NCBI GenBank assembly: GCA_028280845.1
Contig: JANQKZ010000062.1
Location: forward strand, 1-46,008
Length of the DNA: 46,008 nucleotides
Direction of reading: 5' to 3'
Source of the DNA: Opitutales bacterium
GTDB lineage: Bacteria > Verrucomicrobiota > Verrucomicrobiia > Opitutales > JABSRG01
Part shown: piece by piece, positions 17,221 through 25,868 of the stretch
Position numbering within the stretch: position 1 is the first letter of the stretch
How the letters are laid out: the number at the start of each line of letters is the position of its first letter
Notes under the pieces: generated by a model
Database searches by the model: none
What the model saw: only the letters and a program-made list of their open reading frames with translations
What the model was told of the DNA's origin: nothing
Position numbers and translations under genes: made by a program

Positions 17221-17415
17221 ATGATTTTCCTGGAATATGCGATTGTGGCTATCACGGTGACCTGTGCGGCATGGTATGTGATCAATCGTTTCCGCGCGGT
17301 ATTCCGGAAACCAGCCTGCGAGGATGGAAAATGCGGGTGCAGTTCAACGGCTCAACCGGCAGTTGGGACAAAGCCAAAGATTCCGTTGCCGGCTCACATC
17401 CAGGGTAAAGTGTAG
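17221..17415 (+). CDS. FeoB-associated Cys-rich membrane peptide
   Basis: 64 residues from ATG 17221. One transmembrane helix (about 5-23) is followed by a basic stretch and CEDGKCGC (C33, C38, C40), then a Pro-rich tail. This is the layout of the FeoB-associated Cys-rich membrane protein family (PF12669-like), thought to assist Fe(II) uptake. In most genomes that gene follows feoB; here it is divergent from feoA. A longer open frame exists upstream, but it would run back over the promoter dyad and into feoA, so ATG 17221 is preferred. It ends four bases before the convergent aldo/keto reductase stop. Confidence 0.75.
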   Translation: MIFLEYAIVAITVTCAAWYVINRFRAVFRKPACEDGKCGCSSTAQPAVGTKPKIPLPAHIQGKV

Positions 17416-17419
17416 CTCC

Positions 17420-18439
17420 TCAGTCTTCGATCTTTCGAACAAAGGGTGGGGGCAGGTCCAGACCGGCGTTCTGGACCAGGTTATCGATCGCATTGAAATC
17501 CTCCCGTGAGATCTCCACTTGGGCAGGCTTAGCATTTTCTTCAGCCTGGTCCGGATTGCGCATACCGGTCAGGACGTGGGTGATTCCGGGGACCTGGGCG
17601 GTCCATGCCAGAACGAGTTGGGCCGTGTTGAGGCCATATTTTTCTTTCCAAGGATTCAGGGTAGTGAGGAAATTAGCGACTTTGTTCAAGTTCTCGGAAC
17701 TGAACCGGGGATTGGTTTTGCGCATGTCGCCCTCGGGGAAGACCCGGTTCGGATTTATTTTTCCAGAGAGGAGACCAAAGGCTAGCGGGGAGTAGGCGAG
17801 AAATCCGATATCGTGATCCTTGGTGTAGGAGAGGAAGTGACCCCGCTTCTGCTGATCGAGCATGGAAAAATTTTCCTGGGTGGTATCCAACTGGCCAGCG
17901 TAGGTGTAATCCTTCAAGTGCTGGATGTCTGTATTGGAGCTCCCGATGGCACGTAGTTTCCCCTCTGCTTTTAAATCCATGAGGACTGCCATTGTATCTT
18001 CCACGGGGGTCAGGGTTTCCTGCCAATGCGTCTGATAAAGGTCGATATAATCGGTTTTTAACCGGCGAAGGCTGTGTTCCAGCTCCGTTCTGATGCTATC
18101 CGGATGGTTCCAACGATAAATTCGGGTCCCGGCGTCATCCGTAAAAAAGTACTGTCCTTCACCCTCGGCCAGACCCTCCCAGCGCAATCCACACTTCGTC
18201 GCTACGACGACCTGATCCCTCCGATCCTGGATGGCTTCTCCCACAATTTCTTCGGAGAGGCCCTGGCCATAGATGGGCGCTGTATCCAGAAAACTGAGCC
18301 CCTGGTCCATGGCGGCATGGATGGCTTTGATGGAGGTCTGGCGGTCAGTTCCTCCCCATTTCCATCCGCCGATAGCCCAGGTTCCAATTGCAATAACGGA
18401 AGCTTCGATTCCAGATTTTCCAAGTGGGCGTGTGATCAT
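17420..18439 (-). CDS. Aldo/keto reductase
   Basis: 339 residues from ATG at 18439; a longer frame upstream lacks family sequence. The AKR tetrad can be seen: D52 and Y57 in FLDTAPIYGQG, the lysine of VVATKCG and the histidine of DLYQTHWQE. The C-terminal cofactor region follows the usual order (IGSSN, GFLAYSPLAFGLLSGK, QLVLAWTAQVPGITHVLTGMRN). The resemblance is to the YajO/IolS/general stress protein 69 branch. It reduces aldehydes or ketones with NADPH; the substrate is not evident. It is divergent from the NYN-domain gene, and 18440-18565 holds only that shared upstream region with no element I can name. Confidence 0.92.
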   Translation of the reverse strand: MITRPLGKSGIEASVIAIGTWAIGGWKWGGTDRQTSIKAIHAAMDQGLSFLDTAPIYGQGLSEEIVGEAIQDRRDQVVVATKCGLRWEGLAEGEGQYFFTDDAGTRIYRWNHPDSIRTELEHSLRRLKTDYIDLYQTHWQETLTPVEDTMAVLMDLKAEGKLRAIGSSNTDIQHLKDYTYAGQLDTTQENFSMLDQQKRGHFLSYTKDHDIGFLAYSPLAFGLLSGKINPNRVFPEGDMRKTNPRFSSENLNKVANFLTTLNPWKEKYGLNTAQLVLAWTAQVPGITHVLTGMRNPDQAEENAKPAQVEISREDFNAIDNLVQNAGLDLPPPFVRKIED

Positions 18440-18565
18440 GACGGTAAGTGTAAGTTGAAAGTTCCAGGTTAAGCAGTATCTTTTCTCATATATCTGACCG
18501 CGGAGTCCTCTGCACAACAGTTGGTAATTGGTATCCGGCCGAACCCTTGCTTTAATTCATTTCCA

Positions 18566-19042
18566 ATGCCCCATTACCTGATCGATGGATATAATGTCAT
18601 CCATGCGATTCCGGAACTCAAATCCGTATGGGTTCAGCATCCGGAAGGGCATGCGGCACGCGGCCATCTGCTGGAAATGGCGGTCGCTATCCTGAGTTCC
18701 CCAAATAACCAAGTCAGCCTGATTTTTGATGGAAAAGGGGACGATCTCGCTATGGAACACTCGAAAGATGATCCTTCGCTTGCGGTCATTTATACATCAA
18801 AATCACAGAGTGCCGATGGGTGTATCGAACAGATGCTGGACCGATCTCAACATCCGGAGGAATTGATCGTGGTGACGGGGGACAACTTAATCCGCGAAGC
18901 GGCCCGGGCCCGGAAAGCGATGACCGTATCGCCCGGGGAATTTTACGATGAAGTCACAAGCCGCCGGCGACTCCTGGACCAGATCCTGATGAAAAAGCGG
19001 AAGTATTCTGATGAAGATTTTGGGAATCGGATTCCTTTGTAA
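18566..19042 (+). CDS. YacP-like NYN-domain putative ribonuclease
   Basis: 158 residues from ATG 18566, which begins the conserved MPHYLIDGYNVIHAIP; the upstream frame adds unrelated residues. Further NYN/PIN-like acids are in LIFDGKGD and in VVTGDNLIREAARARKA. The family (DUF901, B. subtilis YacP/Rae1) contains metal-dependent RNases, Rae1 being a ribosome-associated mRNA endonuclease. Length is close to the family norm. It is followed after 34 bases by the DUF2851 gene, so the two may be co-transcribed. The exact RNA target here is unknown. Confidence 0.85.
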   Translation: MPHYLIDGYNVIHAIPELKSVWVQHPEGHAARGHLLEMAVAILSSPNNQVSLIFDGKGDDLAMEHSKDDPSLAVIYTSKSQSADGCIEQMLDRSQHPEELIVVTGDNLIREAARARKAMTVSPGEFYDEVTSRRRLLDQILMKKRKYSDEDFGNRIPL

Positions 19043-19076
19043 TTGCAGTGGTCGAGGGGGCTTATAGTCTGAAGAC

Positions 19077-20366
19077 ATGCTGGGGATTGTGGAGGAGTTT
19101 CAAGGCTTGTACGGGCCGGTTCAAGTCACCGAGCGTTTTCTGCAGATACTGTGGAAGCGTCAGGCCTTTCATGGAGATCGCTTTACCTGCTCTGACGGTC
19201 GTTCGTTTCGAACCATCCACCCCGGGCAATGGAACAAGCTGGAAGGGCCCGATTTTCGAGACGCGGTTCTGGAAGTAGACGGGGTAACTGTGACCGGGGA
19301 TGTGGAAATCCATTTCTACTCGAAAGACTGGAATGCCCACGGCCACCAGGTGGACCCCAATTATAACGGGGTCATGCTCCATGTCGTGTTGTTTGATGGT
19401 CCTGAACTCCCGGTCCCTGCGCTTACAGAATCCGGGAGGGAACTACCCGGCTGGGCTATGCTACCTCACCTTATTCAGGACCTGGAGTCCCTGGCTGAGG
19501 AAGAGGCCATGCGGGAGGGCGAGGCTCACGCCTTTTTGGAGGAATGGCAGTCCTTTCACGATCTGGCCTTTGATGCCCAGCGGCGTTGTTTGGAAGACAA
19601 CGCTAAACAGCGTTGGCACCAGAAGGTGTGTCGGGCACGCTATCTCATCGAAGAGCTGGGATGGGAGGAAGCGCTTCATCTCCAGACTCTGGAGGTATTA
19701 GGATACGCGCGAAACCGCTCGCAAATGACGACATTGGGGAAAGGGATTCCCTTTCGGCAATTGAAAGAGGGGGGCTTTGATGGAAATCAGCTCTTTGATT
19801 ATCAGCGGGGCCTCTGGCAGTTGAGTGGGATTCGACCGGCCAATCACCCTCGGACCCGTCTACAACAATATAGCAAACTGGTGCAATACCATCCGGACTG
19901 GCCTCGAGATACGGAAACCTGGATACGGTCGTGGTTGAATATTCTCAAGGACTGGAAGATCCAAAGGGTAACGACTTCACAGCTTCGTTCCCGTTTCCAG
20001 TTCAAACCACAACTCCTCCTCCTCCAGAATGAGGTTCTTGGGGGGCTCATGGGGGGAAACCGAATCCATAACTGGGTTGCGGATGCTTTGCTGCCCCTGG
20101 GAGCGGCCCACTTGCAAATCGATTTATGGATGCTTTGGTTTAACTGGTATTCAGGGGATACTCCGAGGGAAGCCTTACAGATTGAAACGGCTTTCCGCAG
20201 TCAGGGGGATGGTACTCTCGTGCGTTGCAATGGATGGATTCAGGGGATCCTCAGTTACTTGATACGAATCCGTTCGGGCTGGGTTCAGCTGGATTTCAAC
20301 GCCTTGCCCGAGAACTGGGGTCAGGGTGGAGGCGGACAGCTCGGTAAACCCGGTCGTGTTGTTTGA
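19077..20366 (+). CDS. DUF2851 family protein
   Basis: 429 residues. The N-terminal part carries the family signature: RFLQILWKRQAF, GQWNKLEGPDFRDAVLEVDG, TGDVEIHFYSKDWNAHGH, YNGVMLHVVLFD. The D/E/H content of this core resembles a nuclease-like active site, but that is only an impression. The C-terminal half is helical, with many Trp and Arg residues. No signal peptide or membrane segment is visible. DUF2851 is common in Bacteroidota and Verrucomicrobiota and has no assigned function known to me. It lies 34 bases after the YacP-like RNase gene, so a nucleic-acid role is a reasonable but unproved guess. Confidence 0.85.
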   Translation: MLGIVEEFQGLYGPVQVTERFLQILWKRQAFHGDRFTCSDGRSFRTIHPGQWNKLEGPDFRDAVLEVDGVTVTGDVEIHFYSKDWNAHGHQVDPNYNGVMLHVVLFDGPELPVPALTESGRELPGWAMLPHLIQDLESLAEEEAMREGEAHAFLEEWQSFHDLAFDAQRRCLEDNAKQRWHQKVCRARYLIEELGWEEALHLQTLEVLGYARNRSQMTTLGKGIPFRQLKEGGFDGNQLFDYQRGLWQLSGIRPANHPRTRLQQYSKLVQYHPDWPRDTETWIRSWLNILKDWKIQRVTTSQLRSRFQFKPQLLLLQNEVLGGLMGGNRIHNWVADALLPLGAAHLQIDLWMLWFNWYSGDTPREALQIETAFRSQGDGTLVRCNGWIQGILSYLIRIRSGWVQLDFNALPENWGQGGGGQLGKPGRVV

Positions 20367-20388
20367 CAAAGTTCCTTTATGCTATGCT
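20363..20388 (+). promoter_or_regulatory. Possible promoter of the SDR gene
   Basis: A perfect TTGACA (20363-20368) overlaps the DUF2851 stop codon. TATGCT (20383-20388) lies only 14 bases further, short of the usual 16-18. The match may be fortuitous. Confidence 0.28.
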
Positions 20389-20423
20389 CTTAGTCTCATC
20401 CTAACCCCCCAAAGCTAATCATC

Positions 20424-21134
20424 ATGAACATTCTGGTCACTGGAGCGAATAGAGGTATTGGTTTAGAGATCGTGCGCCAATACCTGGAGGAGAGCGATGC
20501 ACACCGGGTGTTTGCCGGATGCAGGAATCCGGAAAAGGCCAGTACCCTGCAGGCCTGTAAAGCCGAATATGGGGATCGACTCGAGTTGGTCACGTTGGAT
20601 GTCGGATACAGCGATTCTATCGACCTGGCCGCGGCTGAGGTAGCGGAGCAGGTAGTTCAGCTGGACATCCTGATCAATAATGCAGCCGTTATGACTCAGG
20701 ATGACCTGAGCTCCATAGATCCGGAGATTTATCTGGAAACCTATAAGGTCAACACGGTTGGACCCTTGTTGGTTTCCATGGCATTTTTGCCTCTGCTTGA
20801 GAAAGCTGAAACCGGGACGGCGAGAATAATCATGATATCGTCGCGAGCAGGAAGCATTCAATTCTCCAAGGAGGTTGGATTGATCTATCCTTCTTATGGG
20901 GCGAGCAAGGCCGGTTTAAATATGGCTAGTATTCATTTGATGAATACAATCAAGGATAAGGGGATCGGAGTTTATATTATGACACCCGGCTGGGTCCGGA
21001 CTGATATGGGCGGTTCCAACGCAGATCTTTCAGTTGAAGAATCGGTGGGTGGAATGATGCAGATTTGGAAAGACCTCGATCTATCGAAAAATGGAGCATT
21101 CTTTGATCATCAGGGCAACCTGGTCGATTGGTGA
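20424..21134 (+). CDS. Short-chain dehydrogenase/reductase
   Basis: 236 residues. The N-terminus is TGANRGIGLEIV (cofactor loop TGxxxGIG), followed by the LDVGYSDSI acid-containing strand, NNAAV, and the catalytic YGASKAGLN with Y158 and K162; the serine lies in MISSRAGS. It resembles the C-factor/sniffer carbonyl reductase branch. A cytoplasmic NAD(P)H-dependent reduction of a small carbonyl compound is likely. Nothing in the neighbourhood defines the substrate. No Shine-Dalgarno site is seen in the leader. Confidence 0.92.
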   Translation: MNILVTGANRGIGLEIVRQYLEESDAHRVFAGCRNPEKASTLQACKAEYGDRLELVTLDVGYSDSIDLAAAEVAEQVVQLDILINNAAVMTQDDLSSIDPEIYLETYKVNTVGPLLVSMAFLPLLEKAETGTARIIMISSRAGSIQFSKEVGLIYPSYGASKAGLNMASIHLMNTIKDKGIGVYIMTPGWVRTDMGGSNADLSVEESVGGMMQIWKDLDLSKNGAFFDHQGNLVDW

Positions 21135-21256
21135 TACAAGCTCTGGCTTTCGGGGAGCCGACGCATATTTCTTTTCAAGAAGCTTGTGGGGCTCCTTTGG
21201 CAATGCGTTAGCCCCGGTTATCAAATGCAGCGCAGGGGCCGCGTAGGACTTTGGGG
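21135..21256. other. Convergent intergenic region with hairpin potential
   Basis: GGAGCC (21154-21159) can pair with GGCTCC (21190-21195), enclosing a smaller TTCTT/AAGAA stem. GCCCC and GGGGC also face each other near 21210-21235. The region separates the SDR gene from the end of the efflux operon and probably holds terminators for both; no T-run makes this certain. Confidence 0.3.
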
Positions 21257-22690
21257 TTACACTTCCCAGCCGCCCCCGAGGGCTTTGTAGAGGCGAATTA
21301 GACTGGTCCATTCCCGGGTTTTACTCTGGGTGTACTGATCTTCCACTAAAGTCAACCTGCCTTCGGCGTCGAGGACTGACAAAAAGTCAGTCAGACCCTC
21401 TTCGTAGAGGACTCGGGATAGTTCCACACTGCGGCTCGTTTCATTGAGGGCGGATTCCAGGCGCAAGGAAGTTTCCCGCTCCCGATTATGCTCAACGATG
21501 ACGGTTTCGACTTCCTGAAAAACGGAGAGTACGACCTTTTCATATTGGGCCAGGGCGGCCTCGGCCTGGGCCTCTTGAGCGTCTACATTGGCTCGAATGC
21601 GTCCTCCCTGGAACAAAGCCCAGGAAATCCCGGGGCCAAACGACCAGGTCTGGCTGGCAGATTCAAACAGGCTGGAGCTTTCTCCGCTTTCCAGGGCAAG
21701 CCCTCCGGTGAGGGAGAACTTTGGAAAAAAATCTGCAATAGCGGCACCGATATCGGCCGTTTCGGCTGCCAGGGTTCGCTCGGCCCCCTGGACATCGGGT
21801 CTTCGTCGTAAAACCTCAGAAGGGATATCCCGAGTGATCGCTGTGGGAATATCCGGTAAGGGCTGGTAGGCGGATAGGGTATCCAGCCAAGCCCCTGGGC
21901 TATCCCCCACGAGGGTGGAAATTTGATAAATTCGAGCCCGAATGCCTGCCTCAAGGCCAGGGAGCGCAGCTTGGGTGGTCCGCAGCTGTGCAAGGGCCTG
22001 AGCAAGCTCCAGTTCAGTTCCCAACCCCGACTGAAAACGATTTTCAACAAATGCGCGTGTGTCCTCCTGGATATTGATGTTTTTCAGGGTTGTGCGCTGG
22101 CGTTCCTGGATCCCCCGGAGTTCGACATAATTCAAAGCGATCTCTGCTAGAATGGTGCGAACGACTTCGTTTAAGCGGGCACTGGCGGCTTCCGAGCGCG
22201 CATCGGCCCCTTCGATTGACCGGCGAGTTCCCCCAAACACATCGATTTCCCAGGCGGCGTCAAAGCCAGTGCGAAACAAGTCAGATTCAGCTTCAAAGGG
22301 GGTTCCGGGAGGGAGTGGAGGAATATTTGGGCTATTCTGGCTCTGGCGTTGGCGACCGGCAAACCCGGACGCGCCCACCGTGGGATAGTTTGTGCTGGCC
22401 GCTGCCTGTCGTCCTGCTCGGGCCTCCCGCAGACGGGCCTGTGCAATTTTCAGATCATGGTTGTTGGTCAACGCACGCTGCATGAGTTCCTCCATCAGAG
22501 GGTCCTCCAGGAGAGCCCACCAGGTGGGGGGCAGTGGGGTTGGTGGCCCGGTTTCGAATCCCAGGGCGGCCGGGGTCTGAATGTCTGGAGCTTCATAGTC
22601 GGGACCCACGGAGCAGGCGGTCCACATCAGGCAGAGGATCCCGAGGGCGAGACTATAGCGAAGGCCTCTATGGAAAGATTCGTGATTCAT
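21257..22690 (-). CDS. RND efflux outer-membrane factor (NodT/OprM family)
   Basis: 477 residues. The N-terminus has a lipoprotein-like signal ending WTAC (C26) and then SVGPDYEAPD, the usual start of mature NodT-family proteins, although the lipobox is not canonical at -3. Two long alpha-hairpin/beta repeats follow (ALTNNHDLKIAQARLREARA and later LAQALAQLRTTQAALPGLEA; GPGISWALFQGGRIRANVDAQEAQ; LSRVLYEEGLTDFLSVLDAEG). It forms the trimeric outer-membrane exit duct of a tripartite pump. It starts 14 bases after the RND pump gene, as the last gene of the unit, and partners the membrane fusion protein encoded two genes earlier. Confidence 0.93.
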   Translation of the reverse strand: MNHESFHRGLRYSLALGILCLMWTACSVGPDYEAPDIQTPAALGFETGPPTPLPPTWWALLEDPLMEELMQRALTNNHDLKIAQARLREARAGRQAAASTNYPTVGASGFAGRQRQSQNSPNIPPLPPGTPFEAESDLFRTGFDAAWEIDVFGGTRRSIEGADARSEAASARLNEVVRTILAEIALNYVELRGIQERQRTTLKNINIQEDTRAFVENRFQSGLGTELELAQALAQLRTTQAALPGLEAGIRARIYQISTLVGDSPGAWLDTLSAYQPLPDIPTAITRDIPSEVLRRRPDVQGAERTLAAETADIGAAIADFFPKFSLTGGLALESGESSSLFESASQTWSFGPGISWALFQGGRIRANVDAQEAQAEAALAQYEKVVLSVFQEVETVIVEHNRERETSLRLESALNETSRSVELSRVLYEEGLTDFLSVLDAEGRLTLVEDQYTQSKTREWTSLIRLYKALGGGWEV

Positions 22691-22704
22691 AGGTTGATAA
22701 AGAT

Positions 22705-25700
22705 TCAGGCGGTTGCAGGTGAAGATTCGACCCGGGGTTGAACCCGTTTGATCAGTCGATAGGCAGAGGGTGTGAACACCATGGCCAGCAGGGTAGAGCC
22801 ACCGACTCCCCCCGCCAGGACGATGGCCAGGGGGGGCCAGAAGTCGCCACCGACGAAAATCAAGAGGGGGACAAAACTACCAATAGTGGTGAGGGTGGTG
22901 GAGATGAGGTGACGGGAAGACCGCATGACTTGTTTGGCCAGGGATTCCGGGTCATGTTGGGCGGTCTTATCCAATGCTTCTACGGCAGCCAGCACCACGA
23001 TGCTGCTGTTGAAGGCCAGTCCGACGAGTCCCAAAGATCCAAGAATGGTGTTAAAGCTCAAGGGGAGTCCGGCAGTCCAGGTGGCCAGCAGCCCGACCCC
23101 CACGGAGAGGAAGGCCACCAGCCCGAGTAGTCCGGCCAAAAACACGCTCCTGAAGGACAGAATCAAAATTGAAATGGTCAAGACAATGAGGATGGGGAGA
23201 TAGATAGTGAGGTTGCCCACGGCCTCGGATTGATTCTCCTGGTCTCCTCCAAGTTCCAGCCGGTAACCGCCCGGCAGGGAAAAGTCGGACGCCTCCAGCT
23301 TGTCCATGACATTCTGGGTGACCTCAATCGGGAGGGCTTCGTTGCGGGAATACCCGCGGATGATATTTACACGTTCGCCGTTGCGCCGGGTGATGCCGCC
23401 GGACGCCGGTCGAAGCTCCAGCTCACCAAGGGCAGTCATGGGGACCCAGGTTTGCGGCTTAGTCGGGGAGAGGAAGTTGGTCGTGCGCAGATCGGCAAAG
23501 TCTTCCCGATTCACATCGGCAAAGCGCACACGAACAGGTAGCGATTCCACGTCTTCTAAAACCGTTCCGCCGACAAATCCCTGCAAGTTGCCCTGCAGTT
23601 GTTGAGCCAGTTGGGCAAGACTGAAGCCCGCGAGATTCGTCTCATTTTCATTGGCTTTGAACCATACCTTGGGTTCGCCCCGTGGCATGGTGACCTGGGT
23701 GTGTAGAATATCCGGATGCTCGGCCAATAACAGGCGGACCTCTTCTCCCAGGTTCTGCAAGAGTCGAACATTGGGGCCGGTAATACGAAATTCCACATCA
23801 GCCTCACTGGGGGGGCCTTGGGCAAATTGGGTTACCACTACCTGGGCTTCGGGGATATAGGTGTCGAGGTCTTCTTGAATCAACGGAATAAGCCGTTTCA
23901 CCGCCTTGAAGTCGGATGCCTCGATGATCGCTTGCGCATAATTGGAGGAGTTATCCTTATTCATGACCAAATTGTAATAGACCGAAGGGAAGCTCCCACC
24001 GTGTACCCAATGGATGCGATGGATTTCCTCATGCTGGCGGATTCGATCTTCCACAGCTCGGGTGACCGTTTCTGTATGGCGAATATTCGTCGAAGTGGGC
24101 AACCAGAGCCGAAGCTCAAACATGTTACGGTCGGTTCGCGGGAAGAACTGAACCCCCAGGGTCGAGGCGAGGAGAAATCCAATTAAAGGGATAACAGCAG
24201 TGCCTCCCATGGCTATGAGGGGGCGTCTATAGGCTTCGACCAGGAAGCGTTGAAACCGGTAGCCAATGGGACCGGTCTGGACCCCTTCGTTGAGCCAACG
24301 TGGCAACCGTTTCTCTGCGTTACCCACTTTCCCGAAACGGCCAGCCAGGGTAGCAATGATGGTGATTCCGACCAGGAATGAACACGATAATGCGATAATC
24401 ACGCTCCCTCCGATGGAACCGACAAAATCACCGGCATTCCCCGGCAGCAGCAGGATGGGAGCGAAGGCCAAAATGGTCGTGAGGGTGGAAGATAACAAGG
24501 GGATAAACAGGTGCTTCAGGGCCTTGTTGACGGCATCCAGCGGAATCGCTCCCTCAGCCATGTTTTTTCTCACCTCATCGGTCATCACAATGGCGTTGTC
24601 GATCAGAAGTCCCAAGGCGATGATCATCCCAAAGATGGACATCTGGTGGAGTTTGCCCCCGGTCATGGCGACGAGGAACAGTGTCATAGAAGCGGTCAGG
24701 GGGAGGGCGCTTCCCACAATGAAGCTGGCGCGCCAGCCCATGGAGAAAAAGATCACGGCAAATACTACGACACCCCCAAGAAACAGATTAAAGGCCAGTT
24801 CTCCCAAGCGTGCAGAGGTGTATTGATCCTGGTCAAATACCATATTGAGGGTGACGTTTTCCCCGAGGGTCGCCTGAAAGGCTTCCACTTCCTCCTTGGC
24901 TCGGGCGGACCAGAGGTCCACGCGCCGGTTTTCCTGAACTTTGGCCGCCACGAAGAGCGTCTCCTGGCGATCGGTCATGGCGATCTCTTGAGGTGGCTCT
25001 ACCTTAGACCGGGTGACATGGGCCACATCACCCAGGCGGAGAACGGATCCATTCGGATTCGTAATGAGGGGGACCGCATTCACCCGGGTGACCGAATCGA
25101 GCTCTCCCTCGACCTCAACCAGGAAATTCAGCTTCCCCCCGACGAGGGCCCCTGCAGGCACTTTAACATCTGCCCGTCGCAAAACCGTGGCGATGTCGCC
25201 GATCGTCATGCCAAGGGGGACGATTTTGGAATGATCCACTTCGACTAAGATCTGCTCTTCGGGTTGACCATAGAGCCGAACAATATTGGTGCCAGGGATA
25301 TTCCTGAGGCGATCAGCCAGGTTTTCTGCCTGGCGATTCAGGATGGAGTAATTCGTTTCGGTGCTTCCATCCCAGGTAAACCCGACAATCAAGGTGAAGG
25401 CTACGGCCCCGCGTTTGTCATCAAAAATGGGTTCGAGGGCCTCGGGGGGAAACTCCTGCTGGGCGTCATTCAGCTTATCCCGGATCTGTGAAAAAATTTC
25501 CTTGTTGGTTTCAATGGTGATCTCATCCGCAAGTTCGATCGCGACCACCGAGATATTGGCGCGTGAGGTGGTGTCGACGTCCTTAATCTCCGGGATTTCC
25601 TTCAGGGCGTTTTCAATTTTCTCGGTGACTTGGGCTTCTACCCGCTCGGCGGAGGCGCCCGGAACCAGTGTCAGGATCAGCGGATTTCGATTGGTGATGA

Positions 25701-25833
25701 CCGGGTCTTCCAATCTGGGCATCGACTGCAGGGCGGAATAACCACCAACCATGATAATGATGATGGCGAGCACCAGAAGGTGCGGATTGCGCATTAAGTA
25801 GGTTGCAAGGGACCGTTCCGAATCTGAATTCAT
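22705..25833 (-). CDS. RND-family efflux pump (AcrB-like permease)
   Basis: 1042 residues, the normal size for an RND pump. It shows the duplicated layout of one helix, a large periplasmic loop and six helices, twice. Landmarks are RNPHLLVLAIIIIMVGGYSAL, PRLEDPVITNRNPLILTLVPGA, ALGLLIDNAIVMTDEVRKNM (TM4) and GLVGLAFNSSIVVLAAVEAL (TM10). TM4 has the single Asp of LLIDNA where AcrB has a DD pair, as in the less-studied MdtB/YegN-like and Pseudomonas-type pumps. It exports a hydrophobic or amphipathic toxic substance using the proton gradient. The substrate is unknown. It follows the membrane fusion protein gene by 35 bases, in which a degenerate copy of the regulator dyad lies. Confidence 0.94.
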   Translation of the reverse strand: MNSDSERSLATYLMRNPHLLVLAIIIIMVGGYSALQSMPRLEDPVITNRNPLILTLVPGASAERVEAQVTEKIENALKEIPEIKDVDTTSRANISVVAIELADEITIETNKEIFSQIRDKLNDAQQEFPPEALEPIFDDKRGAVAFTLIVGFTWDGSTETNYSILNRQAENLADRLRNIPGTNIVRLYGQPEEQILVEVDHSKIVPLGMTIGDIATVLRRADVKVPAGALVGGKLNFLVEVEGELDSVTRVNAVPLITNPNGSVLRLGDVAHVTRSKVEPPQEIAMTDRQETLFVAAKVQENRRVDLWSARAKEEVEAFQATLGENVTLNMVFDQDQYTSARLGELAFNLFLGGVVVFAVIFFSMGWRASFIVGSALPLTASMTLFLVAMTGGKLHQMSIFGMIIALGLLIDNAIVMTDEVRKNMAEGAIPLDAVNKALKHLFIPLLSSTLTTILAFAPILLLPGNAGDFVGSIGGSVIIALSCSFLVGITIIATLAGRFGKVGNAEKRLPRWLNEGVQTGPIGYRFQRFLVEAYRRPLIAMGGTAVIPLIGFLLASTLGVQFFPRTDRNMFELRLWLPTSTNIRHTETVTRAVEDRIRQHEEIHRIHWVHGGSFPSVYYNLVMNKDNSSNYAQAIIEASDFKAVKRLIPLIQEDLDTYIPEAQVVVTQFAQGPPSEADVEFRITGPNVRLLQNLGEEVRLLLAEHPDILHTQVTMPRGEPKVWFKANENETNLAGFSLAQLAQQLQGNLQGFVGGTVLEDVESLPVRVRFADVNREDFADLRTTNFLSPTKPQTWVPMTALGELELRPASGGITRRNGERVNIIRGYSRNEALPIEVTQNVMDKLEASDFSLPGGYRLELGGDQENQSEAVGNLTIYLPILIVLTISILILSFRSVFLAGLLGLVAFLSVGVGLLATWTAGLPLSFNTILGSLGLVGLAFNSSIVVLAAVEALDKTAQHDPESLAKQVMRSSRHLISTTLTTIGSFVPLLIFVGGDFWPPLAIVLAGGVGGSTLLAMVFTPSAYRLIKRVQPRVESSPATA

Positions 25834-25868
25834 CGGTTAAATTAATAAGCGTTTACGGTGAAGCGTGC

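Noticed and set aside
24511-25248. Long plus-strand open frame of 245 codons
   Set aside because: Antisense to the RND pump gene; the product is charged, Gly/His-rich and matches no family.
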